Shown: one piece after another, positions 7,701-14,808 of the stretch
Numbering within the stretch: the stretch's first letter is position 1
Layout of the letters: every line of letters starts with the position of its first letter
DNA from: an uncultured Curtobacterium sp.
Lineage (GTDB): Bacteria; Actinomycetota; Actinomycetes; Actinomycetales; Microbacteriaceae
Reading direction: 5' to 3'
Length of the DNA stretch: 21,959 nucleotides
NCBI GenBank assembly: GCA_913774725.1
Contig: CAJYIG010000356.1
Span: 1-21,959, forward strand
The notes under the pieces: generated by a model
Database searches by the model: none
What the model saw: the letters and a program-made list of their open reading frames with translations, nothing else
Told to the model about the DNA's origin: nothing
Translations under genes and position numbers: made by a program

Positions 7701-8870
7701 TCAGGGGATCGGGCGCCAGGTGCTGTCGGCGGCGCTCGCGACGACCGTCTCGATGACCGACGCCGCGCGGGCGCCGTCGGCGAAGGTGGGCAGCCCGTCG
7801 GGCCAGGCCGACCGGTCGCCCGCCGCGCGGACCGCCGCGTACGTGTCGGCCACGAACGCCGCGAAGGCGTCGAGGTACCCCTGCGGGTGCCCGGCCGGCA
7901 CGACCGCGAGACGACGCTGGTCAGGGAACCCGAGGGCGGGGTCACGGACCACGATCTGCGCACCGCGCTCGTTGCCGAACCACGCCGACTCGGGCTGCTC
8001 CTGGTCGAAGGCCGCCGACCCGAGCGTGCCGTCGACCTCGAACCACAGCCGGTTCTTCCGCCCGGCCGCGACCTGCGAGACGACGACGTTGCCGATGCGT
8101 CCGGTACCGGTCCGGAAGGTCGCGACCGCGGTGTCCTCCGTGGTGACCTCCGCCCGCTGCCCGGCGTCCGCCACCGGGTCCGGGTCCGGGGATCCCGAGA
8201 ACGACGGCCCGGACGCCGCCGGCCGGGTCGGGTAGACGATGTCCGTCGCGGCGCTGACGGACGCGAAGGGCTCGCCGGTGACGAACTCGACCAGGTCGCA
8301 CCAGTGCGAGCCGATGTCCGCGAACGCCCGGGACACCCCGCCGGCGCCGGCGTCGACGCGCCAGCTCGAGGCGTCCTCGTCGAGCATCCAGTCCTGCAGG
8401 TAGTGGCCGTGCACGGCGAGCAGCCGTCCGAGCTCCCCGGCTGCCACCCGCGCGCGGATCTCCCGCACGACCGGGTGGTACCGGTAGACGAACGGCACGG
8501 TCGCGACCACGCCGGCCTCGTCCGCGGCGGCGACGAGCTCGGCGGCCTGCTCGGCGCTGATCGCGAGCGGCTTCTCGCACACGACGTTGATGCCCGCGCG
8601 GATCACGGCCATCGACTGCGGGTGGTGCTGGTCGTTCGGCGTGCAGACGTGGACGACGTCGGGTGCGTCGGCGATCACCTCGTCGAGCGAGGCGTAGCCG
8701 CGGGGCACGTCGAGCTGTGCGGCGACCTGCTCCGACCGGGACGGCGTCCGGCCGAGCACCCCGACGACCTCGGCACCTGCTGCCCGAGCGGCCCGGGCGT
8801 GCACGCCGGCGATCATCCCGGTGCCGACCACGGCGACGCGGATGCGCCGCCCTCCGTACCCACTGCTCAT
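7701..8870 (-). CDS. Gfo/Idh/MocA family NAD(P)-dependent oxidoreductase
   Basis: This 389-residue cytoplasmic dehydrogenase is of the family that oxidises sugars, inositols and related polyols. The Rossmann fold begins with VAVVGTGMIAG (GxGxxxG-like, residues 12-22). The family EKP motif is at 99-101 (CEKPLA), and DIGSHWCD (185-192) carries the D-x3-H pair expected at the active site. ATG 8870 has GAGGGAG five nt upstream and a TACGGT -10 box at 8898-8903 (minus strand). The gene is transcribed divergently from the glucose-6-phosphate dehydrogenase homologue and probably leads the downstream PoxB-like gene. Specificity in this family cannot be read from motifs, and no transporter or sugar-isomerase neighbour helps to assign it. 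Confidence 0.9.
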   Translation of the reverse strand: MSSGYGGRRIRVAVVGTGMIAGVHARAARAAGAEVVGVLGRTPSRSEQVAAQLDVPRGYASLDEVIADAPDVVHVCTPNDQHHPQSMAVIRAGINVVCEKPLAISAEQAAELVAAADEAGVVATVPFVYRYHPVVREIRARVAAGELGRLLAVHGHYLQDWMLDEDASSWRVDAGAGGVSRAFADIGSHWCDLVEFVTGEPFASVSAATDIVYPTRPAASGPSFSGSPDPDPVADAGQRAEVTTEDTAVATFRTGTGRIGNVVVSQVAAGRKNRLWFEVDGTLGSAAFDQEQPESAWFGNERGAQIVVRDPALGFPDQRRLAVVPAGHPQGYLDAFAAFVADTYAAVRAAGDRSAWPDGLPTFADGARAASVIETVVASAADSTWRPIP

Positions 8871-8897
8871 GGTGCTCCCTCGCGCCGGACTGGACCC

Positions 8898-8903
8898 ACC
8901 GTA
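8898..8903 (-). promoter_or_regulatory. Predicted -10 box (TACGGT) of the Gfo/Idh/MocA gene
   Basis: On the minus strand TACGGT lies 27 nt before ATG 8870, leaving a leader of roughly 20 nt that contains the GAGGGAG ribosome-binding site. No convincing -35 box is visible. Confidence 0.35.
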
Positions 8904-8937
8904 CCGACGCAACCCGGCCACGCGCCGGAACGCGTGA

Positions 8938-8943
8938 GTACCG
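8938..8943 (+). promoter_or_regulatory. Predicted -10 box (TACCGT) for a leaderless zwf-like mRNA
   Basis: TACCGT is followed by 8 nt and the ATG at 8952, the spacing expected when transcription starts on the initiation codon. It is one of four such arrangements in this window. No -35 hexamer is evident. Confidence 0.45.
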
Positions 8944-8951
8944 TCGGGGGC

Positions 8952-10376
8952 ATGTCGAGCCTCCAGACCAGCCTGCTCATCCTCGGAGCCAGCGGGGACC
9001 TGTCCAAGCGCCTGCTGCTCCCGGGTCTCGCCACCCTCCTCGAGGTCAAGGACGACTGGGACGTCCAGCTCGTCGGCGCCGGCGTCGAGGACATCTCGGA
9101 CGACGACTGGAAGGCACAGGTGCGCACGTCCTTCGAGAACGCCCAGGCCTCGAAGAACGAGGAGGACGAGGGGGCGCAGGACGGCGGCGAGAAGCTGAGC
9201 AGGCGGCTGGTCGACGTGGTCAACGCCTCGACGTACCGCAAGGCCGACGTCACCGACGCCGACGACCTGAAGGCCCTGCTCGCGGCGTGCGACCACGACC
9301 CGGCGATCTACTTCGCGCTGCCCCCGGCCGTGACCGAGAAGAGCTGCGCCGTGCTCAAGGACCTCGACCTGCCGTCGGGGACGCGGCTCGCGCTCGAGAA
9401 GCCGTTCGGCACCGACGCCGAGAGCGCCGAGCACCTCAACGACCTGCTGCACTCGTTCCTGCCCGAGGGGCGGATCCACCGCGTCGACCACTTCCTCGGT
9501 CGCTCGACGGTCCTCAACCTGCTCGGGCTCCGCTTCGCGAACCGCATCATCGAGCCGCTGCTCTCGTCGGCGCACGTCGACCGCGTCGACATCGTCTACG
9601 ACGAGACCCTCGGGCTCGAGGGGCGTGCGCGCTACTACGACAAGGCCGGTGCCCTGGTCGACATGATCCAGAGCCACCTGCTCCAGGTGATGGCCGTCGT
9701 CGCGATGGAGGCCCCCGCGTCCATCGACGCCGACGACCTGCGCACCCAGAAGGAGCTCGTGCTCCGTGCCGTGCGGCCCTGGGGTGGCGACGTCGTCGCC
9801 GCGGGCAAGCGCGCGCGCTACACCGCCGGCACGATCGGCGACCGCGACCTGCCGTCGTACGTCGACGAGGACGGTGTCGACCCCTCGCTCGGCACCGAGA
9901 CCCTCGCGCAGCTCACCCTCGAGGTCGCGAACTGGCGCTGGGCGGGCGTGCCGTTCACGCTGCGCTCCGGCAAGGCGCTCGAGCAGCAGCGCCGTGAGAT
10001 CGTCATCACCTTCAAGGACTCGCCACACGTGCCGAACGGGCTGACCGGTGCCGAGCGGCCGGACAAGCTCCGGATCTGGATCGCCCCGGACGAGATGCAG
10101 CTCGAGCTCAACGTGAACGGCCCCGGCGACCCGTACACGATCGACCACACGGCCCTGTCGGTGACCTTCAACCCGGGCCGGCTCAGTGCGTACGGCGAGG
10201 TCCTGGCCGGGGTGCTCGAGGGCGACGCGACCCTGTCGGTGCGCGGCGACAGCGCGGTGCAGGGGTGGAAGGTCGTCGAGCCGTTCCTGCAGGCCTGGCG
10301 CGACGGGAAGGCACCGCTCGACGAGTACGCGGCCGGGTCGGCCGGTCCCGACAGCTGGGACAACATCGACTGCTGA
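8952..10376 (+). CDS. zwf: Glucose-6-phosphate dehydrogenase family protein, divergent
   Basis: This 474-residue protein should oxidise glucose 6-phosphate, or a related sugar phosphate, with NAD(P)+ at the entry of the pentose phosphate pathway. The N-terminal nucleotide-binding motif is GASGDLSKRLLLP (GATGDLAKRKLLP in typical members), EKPFG is intact, and MIQSHLLQV matches MVQNHLLQ. The signature RIDHYLGKE is altered to RVDHFLGRS (Asp179, His180, Arg184): the catalytic histidine is kept, but the lysine that binds the substrate phosphate is an arginine. An Asp/Glu-rich insert lies near residues 70-80. The neighbours normally found with zwf in actinobacteria (opcA, tal, tkt, gnd, pgl) are absent, so this is probably a second, specialised copy. 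ATG 8952 is preferred to GTG 8934 because of the -10 spacing. A strong hairpin ends the gene. Confidence 0.85.
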   Translation: MSSLQTSLLILGASGDLSKRLLLPGLATLLEVKDDWDVQLVGAGVEDISDDDWKAQVRTSFENAQASKNEEDEGAQDGGEKLSRRLVDVVNASTYRKADVTDADDLKALLAACDHDPAIYFALPPAVTEKSCAVLKDLDLPSGTRLALEKPFGTDAESAEHLNDLLHSFLPEGRIHRVDHFLGRSTVLNLLGLRFANRIIEPLLSSAHVDRVDIVYDETLGLEGRARYYDKAGALVDMIQSHLLQVMAVVAMEAPASIDADDLRTQKELVLRAVRPWGGDVVAAGKRARYTAGTIGDRDLPSYVDEDGVDPSLGTETLAQLTLEVANWRWAGVPFTLRSGKALEQQRREIVITFKDSPHVPNGLTGAERPDKLRIWIAPDEMQLELNVNGPGDPYTIDHTALSVTFNPGRLSAYGEVLAGVLEGDATLSVRGDSAVQGWKVVEPFLQAWRDGKAPLDEYAAGSAGPDSWDNIDC

Positions 10377-10409
10377 CACCGCGCCGGCCGACTGACGCCG
10401 TGTCGGCCT

Positions 10410-10441
10410 GGAGGCGCGTGGCGGGCTCGCCGCGCGCCTCC
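10410..10441 (+). terminator. Strong hairpin terminator after the zwf-like gene
   Basis: The arms 10410-10423 and 10428-10441 pair over 14 bp with one G-U pair around a GGCT loop. It starts 34 nt past the stop codon. There is no U run after it. Confidence 0.65.
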
Positions 10442-10465
10442 CGTCCGTCCGTTGGTCGCGCGGCG

Positions 10466-10471
10466 TAGCGT
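10466..10471 (+). promoter_or_regulatory. Predicted -10 box (TAGCGT) for a leaderless hydrolase mRNA
   Basis: TAGCGT is followed by 8 nt and the GTG at 10480. This supports GTG 10480 as the true start, since no ribosome-binding site is present. Confidence 0.45.
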
Positions 10472-10479
10472 CCAGTGAC

Positions 10480-11265
10480 GTGAAGACCACCGACGACGTC
10501 CTGTCCACCGTCCCCGCTCCCGCCGGCTCCGACGTCCGCGTCGAGCCCGTCCGGTACGACCACGAGGGCACCGCTCTCCTCGGTGTGCTCGCGAAGGACC
10601 ACGCCGTGTCGGGCCCGCGCCCGGCCGTCCTCGTGATCCACGACTGGCACGGTGTCAACGAGCACGTCGAGGCCCGCGTGACCATGCTCGCCCGCCTCGG
10701 CTACGTCGCGTTCGGTGCCGACGTGTACGGCGAGGGCATCCGCCCGGGCGACGACACCGCCGGACAGGTCGCCGGCTCGTACTACCAGGACCTGCCGCTG
10801 TTCCGCGCGCGGCTGACGGCCGGGCTCGACCGCCTGCGCGAGGACCCGGACGTCGACCACTCCCGCATCGTCGTGATGGGGTACTGCTTCGGCGGCTCGG
10901 GCGCGATCGAACTCGCCCGCACCGGCGCCGACCTGGTCGGTGCGGTGTCGTTCCACGGCGGACTCATCGTGCACGAGCCGGCGGACGCGTCCGCGATCCG
11001 GGCGAGGTTGCTCGTGCTCAACGGGGGAGCGGACCCGATGGTGCCCGACACGAAGGTCGCTGAGTGGCAGAACGAGATGCGCGCCGTGCCGTCGGTCGAC
11101 TGGCAGGTGGTGACCTACTCGGGAGCGATGCACGCGTTCGCCGTCCCGGGCACCGATGCGCCGGACCACGGGGCGCAGTACCAGGAGCGCGCCGACCGTC
11201 GCTCGTGGCGGACGCTGCAGGTGTTCCTGGCCGAGGTGTTCGACGAGGAGCCGACCGTCGCCTGA
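10480..11265 (+). CDS. Dienelactone hydrolase family protein
   Basis: This 261-residue cytoplasmic alpha/beta hydrolase is of the dienelactone hydrolase type, a family that opens lactone or ester bonds. The nucleophile elbow is GYCFGG with Cys136 in place of the usual serine, as in true dienelactone hydrolases. The other triad members are probably Asp185 (GGADPMVP) and His218 (GAMHAF). IHDWHG near residue 54 matches the oxyanion-side motif. Start choice rests on the -10 box 8 nt upstream of GTG 10480 and the absence of a Shine-Dalgarno sequence. It is a single-gene unit between the zwf-like terminator and tRNA-Arg. No aromatic ring-cleavage gene is nearby, so a role in chloroaromatic breakdown is not supported; the substrate is unknown. 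Confidence 0.9.
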   Translation: MKTTDDVLSTVPAPAGSDVRVEPVRYDHEGTALLGVLAKDHAVSGPRPAVLVIHDWHGVNEHVEARVTMLARLGYVAFGADVYGEGIRPGDDTAGQVAGSYYQDLPLFRARLTAGLDRLREDPDVDHSRIVVMGYCFGGSGAIELARTGADLVGAVSFHGGLIVHEPADASAIRARLLVLNGGADPMVPDTKVAEWQNEMRAVPSVDWQVVTYSGAMHAFAVPGTDAPDHGAQYQERADRRSWRTLQVFLAEVFDEEPTVA

Positions 11266-11279
11266 GCCCGCGACACGCC

Positions 11280-11302
11280 GAGGGCTCCGTGCGGAGCGGC
11301 TC
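11280..11302 (+). terminator. Possible terminator after the hydrolase gene
   Basis: GCTCC-GTGC-GGAGC (extended by imperfect GAG/CTC pairing) lies 14 nt after the stop, between the hydrolase gene and the tRNA promoter. It is short and has no U tract. Confidence 0.4.
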
Positions 11303-11329
11303 GATTCGCGTTGCGCGCCGCACCTGTTG

Positions 11330-11335
11330 TAGAGT
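11330..11335 (+). promoter_or_regulatory. Predicted -10 box (TAGAGT) of tRNA-Arg
   Basis: TAGAGT lies 41 nt before the mature tRNA 5' end, in a GTTGTAGAGTCTTCC context that is frequent at actinobacterial tRNA genes. No -35 hexamer at ideal spacing is obvious. Confidence 0.5.
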
Positions 11336-11376
11336 CTTCCACGGCCGCAAGGCCAGCATCGGTCGCAAGACCGGAT

Positions 11377-11449
11377 GCGCTCGTAGCTCAATGGATAGAG
11401 CATCTGACTACGGATCAGAAGGTTGGGGGTTCGAGTCCCTTCGAGCGCA
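11377..11449 (+). tRNA. tRNA-Arg (anticodon ACG)
   Basis: A complete cloverleaf can be folded. The acceptor stem pairs GCGCTCG with CGAGCGC, the D arm is GCTC...GAGC, the anticodon stem pairs TCTGA with TCAGA around the loop CTACGGA, and the T arm carries TTCGAGT. The anticodon ACG (11410-11412) should read CGU/CGC/CGA after A34 is edited to inosine. CCA is not encoded after the discriminator A at 11449. I saw no second copy of the 3' end nearby that would mark an integrated element. Confidence 0.95.
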
Positions 11450-11457
11450 CACCTGAG

Positions 11458-11486
11458 AAGGCCCCGTCGCACTGCGGCGGGGCCTT
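11458..11486 (+). terminator. tRNA-Arg terminator
   Basis: The arms 11458-11470 and 11474-11486 pair over 13 bp with one G-U pair around an ACT loop, starting 9 nt after the tRNA. It is the strongest terminator-like structure in the window. Its descending arm is duplicated downstream (11479-11514). Confidence 0.8.
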
Positions 11487-11514
11487 CGTCGTTCCCGGGG
11501 CCTTCGTCGTTCCC
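11479..11514 (+). repeat. Tandem 18-bp direct repeat, two copies plus a 4-base remnant
   Basis: GGGGCCTTCGTCGTTCCC occurs at 11479-11496 and again at 11497-11514, followed by GGGG (11515-11518). The first copy includes the descending arm of the tRNA terminator, so the terminator end was locally duplicated. Confidence 0.9.
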
Positions 11515-11577
11515 GGGGTCGAACGTGCCGGGTCCTGGTCGGCGGCCGTCGCGCTCCCAGGCGGAGCCCTGTGCACA

Positions 11578-11621
11578 CTGCACGGATTCACCTGCCCGTA
11601 ACGACATCCTGCACGTTCACC
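11578..11621 (+). promoter_or_regulatory. Imperfect direct repeat overlapping the permease -35 region (candidate operator)
   Basis: CTGCACGGATTCACC (11578-11592) recurs as CTGCACGTTCACC (11609-11621), 31 bp apart, about three helical turns. The second copy contains the TTCACC taken as the -35 box. The first copy also overlaps a small palindrome, GTGCA-CAC-TGCAC (11571-11583). Binding by the PucR-type regulator of this operon is an inference. Confidence 0.35.
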
Positions 11622-11644
11622 CGCTCCTGGGTCGTCACTACGGT
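11616..11644 (+). promoter_or_regulatory. Predicted promoter of the permease-hyuA-DUF917 operon
   Basis: TTCACC (11616-11621), a 17-nt spacer and TACGGT (11639-11644) form a plausible sigma-70-type promoter. It would give a leader of about 45 nt. The leader region carries two small inverted repeats, GGTTG-CGG-CAACC (11642-11654) and CCGGTCG-CCC-CGACCGG (11654-11670), before the CAGGAG ribosome-binding site (11683-11688). Confidence 0.4.
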
Positions 11645-11694
11645 TGCGGCAACCCGGTCGCCCCGACCGGCACCCCTTCCCCCAGGAGCATCCG

Positions 11695-13086
11695 ATGGCC
11701 AGTGCAGCGTCAGCACCACCAGCCCCGTCCGTCGTCGTCGACGACCACTCCCTGTCCCGTGTCCCCGCCTCCGCCCGCTACGGCTGGTTCCAGGTCGCGG
11801 TGCAGCGGTTCGGGCAGATCTCCGCCCTATCCCAGTTCCTGCTCGGCGCCACACTCGGGTTCGGCATGGGCTTCTGGCAGGCGTTCTGGGGGATCACCCT
11901 CGGCGCCGTGATCCTGGAGATCGTGTCGGTCTTCGTCGGCATCATCGGCATGCGCGAGGGCCTCAACACGTCGGTCATCGCCCGGTGGACCGGGTTCGGC
12001 AAGGCCGGTTCGGCACTGGTCGGTCTGGCGATCGGCCTGAGCCTGATCGGCTGGTTCGGCATCCAGTCGGGTGTCTCCGCCGCCGGCCTCGTCGCGATCC
12101 TGCCGATCCTGCCCGCGTGGGCGTGGTCGCTCGTGTTCGGCCTGCTCGTCACCGCGATCGTGCTCCGTGGCTTCCACTCGATGCAGTGGCTCGCGAACGT
12201 CACGGTGCCGCTGTTCCTGATCCTGGTCGGCTGGGCGGTCACGGTCGAGCTGAGCCAGCACTCGATCGCCGAGCTCGCCGCGAAGGCCCCGGCCGGCCCC
12301 GAGCTGAGCTTCGTCGCCGGCACCACGCTCGTGGCGGGCGGGTTCATCGTCGGCGCGGTGATCACGCCCGACATGACGCGCTTCAACCGCTCCGTCGGGG
12401 ACGTCGTCAAGCAGACCGCGCTCGGCGTCACGCTGGGGGAGTACGTCATCGGGCTCGCGGGCGTGCTGCTCGCCCACGCCGTCGGGTCCTCCGACATCAC
12501 CCGGGTCATCACCTCGAGCGTCGGCTGGGTCGGCATCCTCGTGATCCTGCTCGGCACGTTCAAGATCAACGACTGGAACATCTACAGCTCGAGCCTCGGC
12601 GTCACGAACTTCATCGACGTGGTGTTCGGCCGCAAGGTGAACCGCGGTGTCGTCACCCTCGTGCTCGGTGTCGTCGGGTCGGTCCTGGCGGCGGTCGGGT
12701 TCCTCGACGCGTTCACCCCGTTCCTCATCGTGCTGGGCGTCGTGTTCCCGCCGATCGCCGGGATCATGGTCGCCGAGTACTTCGTCGTGAAGCGCTGGCG
12801 CCGTGAGCTCAGCGAGAGCGAGGGCCTGCCGGCGACCAGTCCGACGTGGGTCCCGGCGACGCTCGTCATCTGGGCCGTCGCAGCACTGGTCGGCTACTTC
12901 GTGGCCGTGGGCATCCCGTCGATCAACTCCGTCGTCATCGCCTTCGTGCTCTACGTGATCGCCGGCAAGGCCGGATGGGTCCGCGGGGTCGGGGTCAGCC
13001 GCACCGAGCAGGCACCGGCAGCGGTCGGCGACGGCACGACGAGCGAGGCCCCCGCGGCCGCGCCCGCCCCCGCGCCGGCCCCCTGA
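11695..13086 (+). CDS. NCS1-family nucleobase/hydantoin permease, CodB-like
   Basis: This 463-residue integral membrane protein has about 12 hydrophobic segments and belongs to the nucleobase:cation symporter-1 family. The conserved first helix (GATLGFGMGFWQAFWG), SLIGWFGIQSG and the polar TPDMTRF loop all resemble cytosine permease CodB. The NCS1 family also includes the hydantoin transporter Mhp1 of Microbacterium, which makes a hydantoin-like substrate attractive next to hyuA. CAGGAG sits 6 nt before ATG 11695, which decides the start. The C-terminal 40 residues are a cytoplasmic Ala/Pro-rich tail ending in (AP) repeats, with no family counterpart I know. It opens the operon but is separated from hyuA by 165 nt containing two hairpins, so its expression may differ from that of the downstream genes. 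Confidence 0.9.
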   Translation: MASAASAPPAPSVVVDDHSLSRVPASARYGWFQVAVQRFGQISALSQFLLGATLGFGMGFWQAFWGITLGAVILEIVSVFVGIIGMREGLNTSVIARWTGFGKAGSALVGLAIGLSLIGWFGIQSGVSAAGLVAILPILPAWAWSLVFGLLVTAIVLRGFHSMQWLANVTVPLFLILVGWAVTVELSQHSIAELAAKAPAGPELSFVAGTTLVAGGFIVGAVITPDMTRFNRSVGDVVKQTALGVTLGEYVIGLAGVLLAHAVGSSDITRVITSSVGWVGILVILLGTFKINDWNIYSSSLGVTNFIDVVFGRKVNRGVVTLVLGVVGSVLAAVGFLDAFTPFLIVLGVVFPPIAGIMVAEYFVVKRWRRELSESEGLPATSPTWVPATLVIWAVAALVGYFVAVGIPSINSVVIAFVLYVIAGKAGWVRGVGVSRTEQAPAAVGDGTTSEAPAAAPAPAPAP

Positions 13087-13090
13087 AGCC

Positions 13091-13118
13091 GGCGGTCGGC
13101 GCCCCCCCGCCGACCGCC
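13091..13118 (+). terminator. Hairpin 1 between permease and hyuA
   Basis: GGCGGTCGGCG (13091-13101) and its perfect complement (13108-13118) enclose a CCCCCC loop, beginning 4 nt after the permease stop. It may act as a partial terminator or as an RNA-stability element for the permease message. Confidence 0.5.
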
Positions 13119-13126
13119 ACCTCGTC

Positions 13127-13171
13127 GCCGGCCGTGCCGTGGCCCCCTGATCCGGACACGGCACGGCCGGC
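13127..13171 (+). terminator. Hairpin 2 between permease and hyuA
   Basis: A perfect 15-bp inverted repeat (13127-13141 with 13157-13171) surrounds a 15-nt loop. It follows hairpin 1 by 8 nt and precedes a C-rich, G-poor stretch up to the hyuA ribosome-binding site. No U tract follows, so read-through into hyuA is possible. Confidence 0.5.
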
Positions 13172-13196
13172 CCGCCCACCGCTCCAGCCTCACCCG

Positions 13197-13222
13197 AGCA
13201 CGCTCCACCAGCACGCTCCACC
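13197..13222 (+). repeat. Tandem 13-bp direct repeat in the hyuA leader
   Basis: AGCACGCTCCACC occurs twice without a gap (13197-13209, 13210-13222), inside the C-rich untranslated stretch ahead of hyuA. It ends 29 nt before the start codon. Confidence 0.85.
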
Positions 13223-13251
13223 ACCACCCGCACCACCCCGAGAGGAACCCC

Positions 13252-14808
13252 ATGCGCATCGGCATCGACGTCGGCGGCACGAACACGGACGCCGTCCTGA
13301 TGGACGGCAGCACGGTCGCCGCGGCCGTGAAGCGATCGACGACCCAGGACGTCACGTCCGGGATCGTCGCCGCCCTCGCCGGCCTGCGCGAGCAGCGCGA
13401 CTTCACCTCGGCGGACATCGACGGCGTGATGATCGGCACCACCCACTTCATCAACGCGTTGATCGAGGCGCGTGGCCTCGCCCCGACCGCCGCGGTCCGC
13501 CTCGGCCTGCCGGCGACCGCGTCCCTGCCGCCCTTCACCGACTGGCCCGGGCACCTGGTCGGCGCCGTGCAGGGTCGGGCGTTCCTGGCGCACGGCGGTC
13601 ACGAGTTCGACGGGCGGGTCATCTCCGAGCTCGACGCGGACGAGCTGAAGCGGCACGCCGAGACGATCGGCGCCGCCGGCATCCGCTCGGTCGCGATCTC
13701 GTCGGTGTTCTCCCCGATCAACGACGAGTTCGAGCAGCGGGCGCAGGACGTCATGGCCGCCGAGCTCGGGCCGGACGTCGCGTTCTCGCTGTCGAGCGAG
13801 ATCGGTCGGATCGGACTGCTCGAGCGCGAGAACGCCACGATCATCAACGCAGCGCTCCGCGAACTCGCCGAGCGCATCGTCGACGGACTGTCCGGGTCCG
13901 TCGCCGGCAGCGGCATCGACGCACCCCTGTTCCTCAGCCAGAACGACGGCACGCTCATGGACGTCGAGTACGCCCGGCGGTACCCCGTCGCCACCTTCGC
14001 GTCCGGCCCGACGAACTCGATGCGCGGGGCGGCCGTGCTGTCCGGCTTCGACACCTGCGCGGTCGTCGACGTCGGCGGGACCACGAGCGACGTCGGCGTG
14101 CTGACCGGTGGCTTCCCGCGCGAGGCGACCGGCGAGGTCGCCGTCGCCGGCATCCGCACGAACTTCCGGATGCCCGACGTGCTGTCGATCGGCATCGGGG
14201 GCGGCTCCCGCATCCGCGAGGACGGCGCGCTCGTCGGGCCGGACTCGGTCGGCTACCGACTCACCGAGGAGGGGCTCGTGTTCGGCGGCGACACCCTGAC
14301 CGCGACCGACGTGGCCGTCCGCGGCGGTCGGGGCGCCATCGGGGACACCTCGCGCGTCGCCGGGGTGCCGGCAGAGGTCGCCGAACGGGCCCTCGCGGTC
14401 ATCGCCGAACGCGTGGCCGACGTCGTGGAGCGCATGCGCACCTCGTCGGACCCGCTGCCCGTGGTCGCCGTCGGCGGCGGCTCCGTCCTGCTGCCGGACA
14501 CCCTGCCCGGACTCGGCACCGTGCACCGGCCCGAGCACTACTCGGTGGCCAACGCCATCGGCGCCGCGATCGCCCAGGTCTCCGGTGAGGTCGACAAGGT
14601 CTACGCCATCAGCGACGGCCGGCGCTCCGCCGTGGTCGACGAGGCCCGGCAGGAAGCGGTCGACCGCGCCGTCGCCGCGGGTGCCGACCCGTCGAGCGTC
14701 GCGATCGTCGACTTCGACGAGGTCCCGATCCCGTACCTGCCCGGCAACGCCACCCGGATCCGGGCGAAGGCCGTCGGCGACCTCGCGCTCGGGGCGCTGG
14801 TCCGATGA
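13252..14808 (+). CDS. HyuA-type hydantoinase/oxoprolinase family protein (short form)
   Basis: This 518-residue protein has the ASKHA-type ATPase fold of the ATP-dependent hydantoinase/5-oxoprolinase A subunits, which phosphorylate and open cyclic amides. DVGGTNTD (6-13) is the N-terminal phosphate loop, GTTHFINALIE is typical of the family, VVDVGGTTSD (271-280) is the second phosphate loop and GIGGGSR (314-320) the third glycine-rich motif. Standard HyuA proteins are nearer 680-700 residues, and their HyuB partner is absent here. Short forms next to DUF917 genes are a recurring arrangement as I recall it. The start is set by GAGAGGA before ATG 13252. The last codons overlap the next ATG (ATGA at 14805), so translation is coupled to the first DUF917 protein. 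The true substrate is unknown. Confidence 0.88.
   Translation: MRIGIDVGGTNTDAVLMDGSTVAAAVKRSTTQDVTSGIVAALAGLREQRDFTSADIDGVMIGTTHFINALIEARGLAPTAAVRLGLPATASLPPFTDWPGHLVGAVQGRAFLAHGGHEFDGRVISELDADELKRHAETIGAAGIRSVAISSVFSPINDEFEQRAQDVMAAELGPDVAFSLSSEIGRIGLLERENATIINAALRELAERIVDGLSGSVAGSGIDAPLFLSQNDGTLMDVEYARRYPVATFASGPTNSMRGAAVLSGFDTCAVVDVGGTTSDVGVLTGGFPREATGEVAVAGIRTNFRMPDVLSIGIGGGSRIREDGALVGPDSVGYRLTEEGLVFGGDTLTATDVAVRGGRGAIGDTSRVAGVPAEVAERALAVIAERVADVVERMRTSSDPLPVVAVGGGSVLLPDTLPGLGTVHRPEHYSVANAIGAAIAQVSGEVDKVYAISDGRRSAVVDEARQEAVDRAVAAGADPSSVAIVDFDEVPIPYLPGNATRIRAKAVGDLALGALVR

Noticed and set aside
11377..11449. tRNA-Arg as an attachment site of an integrated element
   Set aside because: No integrase gene and no second copy of the tRNA 3' end was found; the flanking genes look like ordinary chromosomal genes.
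11479..11518. CRISPR-like repeat
   Set aside because: The 18-bp repeats are directly adjacent without spacers, and there are only two copies.
11827..14538. Long minus-strand open frame (about 900 codons) opposite the permease and hyuA
   Set aside because: Asp/Arg/Gly/Glu-rich shadow frame spanning two clear + strand genes and their non-coding gap; no motif, start signal or codon bias supports it.
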